A DNA stretch of 64,000 bases, taken from NCBI GenBank assembly GCA_963765725.1, contig CAVXXI010000003.1, positions 310,001 to 374,000 on the forward strand. Direction: 5' to 3'. Position 1 is the stretch's first letter; each line of letters begins with the position of its first letter. The notes below the pieces were generated by a model. It was not told the DNA's origin. It saw only the letters and a list, made by a program, of their open reading frames with translations, and did not search any database. A program made the position numbers and the translations under genes. This document shows, one piece after another, positions 58,305 through 64,000 of this stretch. The DNA comes from DASQEH01 sp963765725. GTDB lineage: Bacteria > Actinomycetota > Actinomycetes > Propionibacteriales > Nocardioidaceae.

Positions 58305-59987
58305 ATGAGGTGGTCGACTCTGAGGAGTCCGCTGTGGGTCGGGCGGATCGTCTCGCTGGTCGGTCTCGTCACTTTGCTGAGCGCCCTGCTGCCCGAGGTT
58401 CGCTCGAGGATGGATCTCGTCAACGAGATGGTGCCGGACGTGTATCCGGCGGCGGCCACCACCGGTGCCGCCGCGGTCGGGGTGATCCTCATCCTCTTGT
58501 CGCGGGCACTTAGGCGAGGCAAGTTCCGTGCTTGGCTGCTGGCGACAGTGCTGGCGGCCCTGGCAGTCGGGCTTCATATCTTGAAAGGTCTCGATGTAGA
58601 AGAGGCCGCCATGTGTCTCGGCCTCTTCCTGCTGCTCCTGTCTGCTCGCCGGAACTTCAGGGCACGACCGGATCCTCGTTCGCTGGGCAGGCTCCTCGCG
58701 GCGGTGTGCATCGGTACCGTCACTGCAACGGCCCTGGGGTACCTGTGGCTCGCGGTCGACGGCGACGGACAGCTTCCCGGCACCACGCAGGTCGATCGCG
58801 TTGTGCAGGCGTTCGTAGGCTTGGTCGGACTGCCCGGTCCGGTCGTCTTCGTCAGCCAGAACGCCTCCAACCGGGCGGCGGTGGCGCTGGTCGTGTTGGG
58901 GGCCTCGGTACTGTTCGTCGCTGTGCTCCTGGGCCTTCAGCCCGCCGGCGGCCCGCACCCGATGACACCCACGGAGCAGCTTAGGGTCCGCACCATCCTC
59001 GACACGTGGGGTGCGGTCGACTCGCTGGCGTACTTCGGGCTGCGTACCGACCGATCCGTGATCTTCTCCGCAAGCGGGAAGTCGGCCGTCACCTACCGCG
59101 TGGTCGGCACTGTGTCGCTCGGGGCCGGCGACCCGATCGGCGACCCCGAGGCGTGGCCGGGAGCCATCCAGGCCTGGCTCAACGAGGCCACGTCTTTCGG
59201 CTGGGTGCCCGCCGTGATCGGGGCCAGTGAGCGTGGCGCCGCGGCTTACCACCGGGCCGGGCTGCAGGTCCTCGAGTTCGGCGACGAGGCGATACTGCAC
59301 GCCGACGACTTCACGCTCGAGGGCCGCAACATGCGCGCGGTTCGGCAGGCTGTCGCACGCAGCTCTCGAGCCGGCATATCGGTCTGCTGCCGCCGCGTCT
59401 GCGAGCTGGACGCCGAGACACTTCGTCAGGTGCGGGAGAAGGTGGACGCCTGGCGCGAAGGGCCCGTAGAACGAGGATTCTCGATGGCCCTCGGCCGTTT
59501 CGGCGCGGACGAGGACCCCCAGGCCCTGCTGGTGCTCGCCACCGAAGGCGACAGCCGGCTCGTCGGCCTGCTGCACTTCGTCCCCTGGGGCAACGCGGGT
59601 CTGTCGCTGGACCTGATGCGGCGGGATCGCGACGCCGAGAACGGCGTCATCGAGGCGATGGTGGCCGCGCTGATGGCGGTGGCGCCGTCGTTCGGCATCC
59701 GACGGGTCTCGCTGAACTTCGCGGTCTTCCGTAGCGTCTTCGCGCGAGGGGAGCGGTTGGGCGCCGGGCCGGCGCTCCGGGCCTGGCGGGCGATCCTCCT
59801 CTGGGCTTCGCGATTCTGGCAGATCGAGTCGTTGTACCGGGCGAATGCGAAGTACCAGCCCGAGTGGCTCCCGCGCTACATCGCCTACCCGAGTCCGTCC
59901 GACATTCCCCGTGTCGCCACCGCCGCGCTGCGGGCCGAGGCGTTCCTGGTGGCCCCGACGTGGCTTCGCACGCTCGGTGGACCATAG
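58305..59987 (+). CDS. DUF2156 phosphatidylglycerol lysyltransferase-like membrane protein
   Basis: The 560-aa protein has an N-terminal membrane region of about six segments and a C-terminal DUF2156 domain (MprF/LysX-type aminoacyl transferase): FGLRTDRSVIFSASGKSAVT, GDPIGDPEAWPGAIQAWLNE, LEFGDEAILHADDFTLEGRN, NFAVFRSVFARGERLG. It would transfer lysine from Lys-tRNA to phosphatidylglycerol, resisting cationic peptides. Mycobacterial LysX adds a LysRS domain, which is absent here. ATG 58305. Confidence 0.87.
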   Translation: MRWSTLRSPLWVGRIVSLVGLVTLLSALLPEVRSRMDLVNEMVPDVYPAAATTGAAAVGVILILLSRALRRGKFRAWLLATVLAALAVGLHILKGLDVEEAAMCLGLFLLLLSARRNFRARPDPRSLGRLLAAVCIGTVTATALGYLWLAVDGDGQLPGTTQVDRVVQAFVGLVGLPGPVVFVSQNASNRAAVALVVLGASVLFVAVLLGLQPAGGPHPMTPTEQLRVRTILDTWGAVDSLAYFGLRTDRSVIFSASGKSAVTYRVVGTVSLGAGDPIGDPEAWPGAIQAWLNEATSFGWVPAVIGASERGAAAYHRAGLQVLEFGDEAILHADDFTLEGRNMRAVRQAVARSSRAGISVCCRRVCELDAETLRQVREKVDAWREGPVERGFSMALGRFGADEDPQALLVLATEGDSRLVGLLHFVPWGNAGLSLDLMRRDRDAENGVIEAMVAALMAVAPSFGIRRVSLNFAVFRSVFARGERLGAGPALRAWRAILLWASRFWQIESLYRANAKYQPEWLPRYIAYPSPSDIPRVATAALRAEAFLVAPTWLRTLGGP

Positions 59988-60246
59988 CTTCCTGCGTTCG
60001 GCACGCACGGGTCCGGCTGCCTGACCGCGCATTCACGCACGCCGCGCGGCCCGTGCCGACGAGCGGCTCTGCCACAAGCCGCCTCATGCGGGTTGGCATC
60101 GCGAGACGCTCATGCATCGACGCCTCCGCGCGGTAAAGCATCCCGACCCGTTCGAGGTCCCGGTCCGGAGCAGTACGTCCAGGTACGTGTGAGCGAAGGC
60201 AGTGGTCAGGTCATGGTCCACCGCGGGCCACCAGGAAGCGACGGCG

Positions 60247-60735
60247 CTACGGACCGCCCTCGGTCCCGCCGTCGCTGCCGGTGTCGTCGCCGTCGGTCGC
60301 GTCGGTCGGGTCGGTCGGGTCGGGTCCGTCTGCGGTGGCGGCCTCCTCGCGTTCGTCGGCGTTGGGGCTGAGCCCTGTGAGGAGGTGACGGTCGAGCTTC
60401 GACGCGACGCGGTCGGCTCGGGCGTGAGCTCGGTCCTTCGCGGCCTGCGAGCGGGCCCGGTACGCCTCGTCGTCATCGACGCGCCGAACGAACGCATCGA
60501 GGTTGGCGGCCATGTCTCGCCGGTAGGCCTCCGAGTCACGCCCATCGGCCTGCTCGTCGCGCAACTCCGCGGCCGTGAGGATCTCCTCGATCCGGCGCGT
60601 CGATTCGCTCGTTCCCTCCCCTCGAACACCTGTGGCCGGGGCGCCGTCGTCCGCGCCCGCGTCGCCCCTTGGGGCACCCGCGTCGCCGGCCTCGCGGGCG
60701 GCCGCACGTTGTTTGTCCTCGTCAGGCTCGTTCAT
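60247..60735 (-). CDS. Hypothetical acidic protein
   Basis: The 162-aa protein starts MNEPDEDKQRAAAREAGDAG and has a charged helical middle (ESTRRIEEILTAAELRDEQA, RARSQAAKDRAHARADRVAS) and an Asp/Thr-rich tail ending DDTGSDGGTEGGP. No domain is recognised; coding is supported by composition. A TATAAG (60794-60799 on the reverse strand) lies upstream. Confidence 0.6.
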   Translation of the reverse strand: MNEPDEDKQRAAAREAGDAGAPRGDAGADDGAPATGVRGEGTSESTRRIEEILTAAELRDEQADGRDSEAYRRDMAANLDAFVRRVDDDEAYRARSQAAKDRAHARADRVASKLDRHLLTGLSPNADEREEAATADGPDPTDPTDATDGDDTGSDGGTEGGP

Positions 60736-60870
60736 GGCACCCGGTCCCCGGTATCGCTGGTCCCAACGCGCGCCGATACACGACGCTTTGCTCCTTATAC
60801 CCTATGTGATCCGTTTGTACCATTGCGTAACCAGATGATTTCTCGCGGAGGTGGGCCGGGGTTCTGCCTC

Positions 60871-62100
60871 TCAGTGTGAGATCCGCAGCACGGCGCCCGA
60901 CTTGGGCGCAGTGTCGGCGGATCCGGTGCTCACGTACATCGCCTTGTCCGGCCCCTCGACGATGCCGCCGGGCAGCGCGATGTCGGCGTTGCCGACGACG
61001 TGCGTGATCGTGTCGGGCGAGGTAACGCTGGCATAGGCGACATCGCCGGGCGGGCCGGACGCGTTGGGGTAGAAGAGCTCCGAGGCCCAGAAGTGTCCGC
61101 TCGAGTCGAACGTGCAGCCGCTGATCGTCGTAAAGCCGCTCGCCCACAGCGTCGCGTTGTGCTTCCAGTTCTTCGAGTTCGGGTCGACGCGCCACACGTT
61201 GGACTGGCCCCCACCGACGGCGAGGTTCGACAACAGGTCGAGAGCGCCGACGTACAGGTCGCCGTCGGGCCCCTGGGCGATGCAGGTCGGAGTGGCGTCG
61301 CGCTCGGCACCTGCCGTCTCGTTGGGGATGTAGGAGATGACGCGCGACCTCCCGCCGCTCAGGACCTCGCTCACGGTGTTCGATCCGGCGTCGGCCACGA
61401 ACGTCCGCACCGCAGGGCGATCGTCTGCGTCGCGGTGGGCATGGCGGGGCCGGCTTACCGTCAAGACGGCATAAGGGTTGGCGTCGGGGAAGTCGTCCGG
61501 GAACAGGCTCGCGTGCGCGGCCGTCCACGCGTAGTCGCGGTCGCCGACATCGCTGCGCGACCGTGCCGCCCCGGTGGCCGCGCTGAGGTCGAACAGGTGA
61601 CCGATCTGCGGTGCGTCCAGCCCGAAGTCGGCTCGGACCCCACGGCGGGACCCGCTGAGCACCGCTTGCACCGCGCAGCCCCTCTGGCCCTGGGCGCTCC
61701 GAGGTGACGGGCGGCGCCCACGCGTCGAGCAGGCACCGCTGGACGCGGAGACGGCGGCCGGGCCCAGTACCTGGGTGCCGCCGCCGGCTGACGGCGTGAA
61801 GATCGACGTGAAGGCGGTCGACCAGGCGCGCTCGAGGTTGCCGCCCGCCCATCGGTACTTCGAGACAGCGCCCGAGGAGGTCACGCCGGCTGTACCGGTT
61901 CGCGCGTGACCCGCCTCGGCGACGTACAAGTCGGAGTGGGCGTCGAACGACAGTCCGCGGGGCTCGTCGAGGGAGGTGATGACGGGCTGGATGTTCCACG
62001 CATGTATCGGCAAGGCGGCGATACCGCTGGCACCGGGCGCAGCCGACATGGCAAGGGCAGCCGTCGCCGCTGTCAACGCGCCCACAGCCGTACGCCTCAC
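60871..62100 (-). CDS. ScyD/ScyE-family secreted beta-propeller protein
   Basis: The 409-aa protein has a signal peptide (VRRTAVGALTAATAALAMSA with AxA-like end) and NHL-like repeats: LDEPRGLSFDAHSDLYVAEA, YAWTAAHASLFPDDFPDANP, TCIAQGPDGDLYVGALDLLS and FDSSGHFWASELFYPNASGP. ScyD/ScyE proteins are exported propellers, named in cyanobacterial scytonemin synthesis; actinobacterial members have unknown function. GTG 62100 gives a clean signal peptide. Confidence 0.85.
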   Translation of the reverse strand: MRRTAVGALTAATAALAMSAAPGASGIAALPIHAWNIQPVITSLDEPRGLSFDAHSDLYVAEAGHARTGTAGVTSSGAVSKYRWAGGNLERAWSTAFTSIFTPSAGGGTQVLGPAAVSASSGACSTRGRRPSPRSAQGQRGCAVQAVLSGSRRGVRADFGLDAPQIGHLFDLSAATGAARSRSDVGDRDYAWTAAHASLFPDDFPDANPYAVLTVSRPRHAHRDADDRPAVRTFVADAGSNTVSEVLSGGRSRVISYIPNETAGAERDATPTCIAQGPDGDLYVGALDLLSNLAVGGGQSNVWRVDPNSKNWKHNATLWASGFTTISGCTFDSSGHFWASELFYPNASGPPGDVAYASVTSPDTITHVVGNADIALPGGIVEGPDKAMYVSTGSADTAPKSGAVLRISH

Positions 62101-62290
62101 TCCGGTCCCCTTCGGCGGTCTGGACCTCGCCGGCCTCGAACACTTCTCGCGCGAGGCAGATCCGGTCATTCGCCCCGACCGCCGATATGCCTTCGACGGT
62201 CCTCCTGGCCCGTGGCGCTGTCAAGGCTCGCTGCTGTCGGTCGTGGATGCGAAGGGCCCGGCGGCGCCACGTCTGGTCCGCGCGGCCGCA

Positions 62291-62512
62291 TCACAGCTGC
62301 GGTCGCGTCTGGCGGCGCCGCCAGAGGAAGTTCTTCCATGCCTCGTAGTAGGCCTCGTCGGCCTTGAGGCAGCGCTCCATCGTGAGGCGCTGGTCCTCGG
62401 TCAGGGCGTCCTGCCGGACCTCGCCCGCGATGGCGTTCCAGCTGTTCACCGCATCGACCAGCTCGCTGCGGAGGAGCACCAAGCGCGCGTCAAGGTACCA
62501 CTCAGTAGTCAT
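62291..62512 (-). CDS. Small hypothetical protein
   Basis: The 73-aa protein (MTTEWYLDARLVLLRSELVD, then LTEDQRLTMERCLKADEAYY, ending WRRRQTRPQL) is mostly helical with no recognised family. A palindrome TATACG-N-CGTATA at 62530-62542 lies 17 bases upstream. Confidence 0.5.
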   Translation of the reverse strand: MTTEWYLDARLVLLRSELVDAVNSWNAIAGEVRQDALTEDQRLTMERCLKADEAYYEAWKNFLWRRRQTRPQL

Positions 62513-62819
62513 ACGATCACGCTACGCGATATACGTCGTATACCGACGGCTTAGCGTGGTATCGCGCGAGCCCAAAACTGCGGACATAAGCTCTGTCCTC
62601 GGTCAGCGGCCGTTGCAAGGGCTGACCCGTGGTACCGGAACGGCGGTGACGCAGTGCTGTTGTACGGTCACTCATCGATAGATTCTCGTCCGCATCGGGG
62701 CATTGTGAGCAATAGTGGATGGGCGGCCGCGATCAGTGCGCACGCCGCATGCAGGGACTTCTCGGCTCTCCTGGACGGATCGACGTTCGGCAGCCTCCGT
62801 CCGGACCGAAAGGCTGACC
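62513..62819. promoter_or_regulatory. Divergent intergenic region with palindrome
   Basis: Contains TATACG-T-CGTATA (62530-62542), a good operator candidate for the small minus-strand gene, and the promoter region of the copper genes further right. I see no gene in the 307 bases. Confidence 0.4.
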
Positions 62820-63536
62820 ATGACCGCAACCTCACGGGCGATACGTCGAACGGGCGTCCGCGCCGCCGTCGCAGTCGGCGTGACCGCCGCAGCAGTGATC
62901 GTCGGCATGAGCCCGGCCAGCGCACACGTCTCGGTCTCGCCGGACACGGCCGTACAGGGCAGCACCGCTGAGCTGACCTTCCGCGTACCGAATGAAGAAG
63001 CCCGCGCGGTGACGACCAAGCTGCAGCTGCAGATCCCGACGTCGGCCCCCATCGCTCAGCTGCTCGCCCGCCCGATCCCCGGCTGGACCGTGAGCGAGCA
63101 CTCGGTCACGCTGTCCAAGCCGCTGATCACCGACGACGGCAAGTTCACGACCGTCGTCGACCAGGTCACCTGGTCGGGCGGTCGTATCGAGCCTGGTCAG
63201 TACCAGGACTTCGCCCTGTCGGTGGATCCGCTCCCCGACACGGGTAGCTCGGTCGCGTTCAAGGCGCTGCAGACGTACTCCAATGGCGACGTCGTGAGAT
63301 GGATCGACGTTTCCGCGCCGGGACAGCCTGAGTCCGCGCACCCGGCCCCGGTGCTGGCACTGACGTCGGCGACCGACAACCCGACCGCCATGGAGATGGC
63401 GAGTGCATCCGTCGCCGCGAACGCCGACTCGTCGAGCGGCTGGCCGGGTGTACTGGCGGTCATCGCGTTGCTCCTGGCCCTCGCTGCCGTCGGTGCAGTC
63501 GGTGTCATGTGGGTGCGGCGCCCGCGTCAGGTCTGA
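62820..63536 (+). CDS. YcnI-like DUF1775 copper-associated membrane protein
   Basis: The 238-aa protein has a signal peptide (RRTGVRAAVAVGVTAAAVIV, ending SPASAHVSVSP), a DUF1775/YcnI domain (VQGSTAELTFRVPNEEA, VSEHSVTLSKPLITDDGKF) and a C-terminal membrane helix (PGVLAVIALLLALAAVGAV). The His right after the signal cleavage (AHVS) is the copper-binding start in YcnI-like proteins. It lies 1 base overlapping the CopC gene (TGATG), so they are an operon for copper handling. Confidence 0.9.
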   Translation: MTATSRAIRRTGVRAAVAVGVTAAAVIVGMSPASAHVSVSPDTAVQGSTAELTFRVPNEEARAVTTKLQLQIPTSAPIAQLLARPIPGWTVSEHSVTLSKPLITDDGKFTTVVDQVTWSGGRIEPGQYQDFALSVDPLPDTGSSVAFKALQTYSNGDVVRWIDVSAPGQPESAHPAPVLALTSATDNPTAMEMASASVAANADSSSGWPGVLAVIALLLALAAVGAVGVMWVRRPRQV

Positions 63537-64000
63537 TGAACCGGCCGCGGGCACTGCTCGCACGACTGTGCGGATGGCTCCTGCTCGCGTTCGTCCTCGT
63601 GGTGGCCGTCGCCGCGCCCGCGTCGGCTCACGCCACGCTCGCGTCGACGAACCCCGTCGACGGAAGTGTGCTGAAGGTCGCCCCGACCACAGTCTCGATC
63701 ACCTTCGACGAGTCCGTCGGGGTCGGCTCCGGCAGCCTGCGGGTGTACGCCCCGGCTGGCGCGCGGGTCGACGTCGCGGCGCCCGTGCAGAGCAAGGCGG
63801 GTACGGAGATGACCGCCCGCCTGCGAACGGGCCTCGGCGACGGCACGTACACCGTGGCCTGGCACGTCGTATCGGCTGACTCCCATCCCGTCTCAGGCGC
63901 CTTCACGTTCTCGATCGGCCATCGGAGCACGCACGTCAGCACGGCGTCGGTTCAGGGCTCGACCGGCCTACCCGTCCAGATCGTGTACGCCGTCACCCGC
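63536..64000 (+). CDS. CopC/CopD-type copper resistance protein, N-terminal part (cut by window edge)
   Basis: Begins MNRPRALLARLCGWLLLAFV with a signal peptide ending ASAHATLAS, then the CopC domain: NPVDGSVLKVAPTTVSITFD, YTVAWHVVSADSHPVSGAFT and FSIGHRST. The mature N-terminal His after cleavage and the later His in DSHP are copper ligands. The open frame continues past 64000, so a CopD membrane domain may follow. Confidence 0.9.
   Translation, partial: MNRPRALLARLCGWLLLAFVLVVAVAAPASAHATLASTNPVDGSVLKVAPTTVSITFDESVGVGSGSLRVYAPAGARVDVAAPVQSKAGTEMTARLRTGLGDGTYTVAWHVVSADSHPVSGAFTFSIGHRSTHVSTASVQGSTGLPVQIVYAVTR

Noticed and set aside
1..64000. CRISPR array or cas genes
   Set aside because: No regularly spaced direct repeats of 25-40 bases and no cas-like protein were seen; the only tandem array (51377) has no spacers.
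54306..64000. Rho-independent terminators after each transcription unit
   Set aside because: Apart from the gyrB leader, I found no stem followed by a clear T-run; I therefore listed none.

Overview
The window is a piece of a high-GC Gram-positive (Actinomycetota) chromosome that spans the replication origin. The evidence is the gene order parB-parA-rsmG-jag-yidC-yidD-rnpA-rpmH | dnaA-oriC-dnaN-gnd-recF-DUF721-gyrB-gyrA-DUF3566-tRNA-Ile, the frequent GTG starts and overlapping ATGA/GTGA junctions, and actinobacterial family markers such as DLW-39 and DUF3566. I cannot name a genus from sequence alone. Copper genes (YcnI, CopC) run off the right edge and a branched-chain amino acid ABC transporter runs off the left edge.

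Layout. (1) 1-3.5 kb: LivK-LivH-LivM-LivG transporter on the minus strand, LivG cut by the window edge. (2) 3.6-11.3 kb: a GNAT protein divergent from an aminotransferase and a D-Ala-D-Ala-ligase-like gene; a cysteine-rich regulator (SufR-like) divergent from a ferredoxin reductase-folE pair; an ArsR-MFS pair. (3) 11.3-16.3 kb: the leftward origin operon parB, parA, rsmG, jag, yidC, yidD, rnpA, rpmH, with two perfect parS cores lying inside parA and rsmG. (4) 16.3-28.8 kb: dnaA, oriC, dnaN, gnd, recF, DUF721, gyrB, gyrA, DUF3566 (apparently frameshifted at a G6 run) and tRNA-Ile.

(5) 28.8-56.2 kb: a long accessory zone between tRNA-Ile and the DLW-39/tRNA-Ala pair. Its first 3.36 kb is bounded by a 45-bp direct repeat of the tRNA-Ile 3' end and carries an integrase C-terminal stub, so it is a decayed integrated element. 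The rest is a patchwork of small detoxification or resistance-type genes: AHSA1-ArsR-AHSA1, VOC, esterase, Arr rifampicin ADP-ribosyltransferase, peptidase E, APH(3'')-like kinase, P-loop kinase, YciI, GNAT, two methyltransferases, RidA, several RibD-type reductases, a two-component system and a YcaQ-like protein. At least three pseudogenes are visible. It closes with two secreted lipoproteins and a fluoride-channel operon (two CrcB genes plus a triple DUF190 protein). (6) 56.3-64 kb: DLW-39, tRNA-Ala, a base-composition outlier membrane gene, a DUF2156 lysyltransferase-like membrane protein, a ScyD/ScyE-type secreted protein, and a YcnI-CopC pair.

The core genes act together in replication initiation, origin segregation, topology, RNase P and membrane-protein insertion. 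The accessory genes look like independently acquired stress or antibiotic-response functions; several come with their own apparent operators or promoter motifs.
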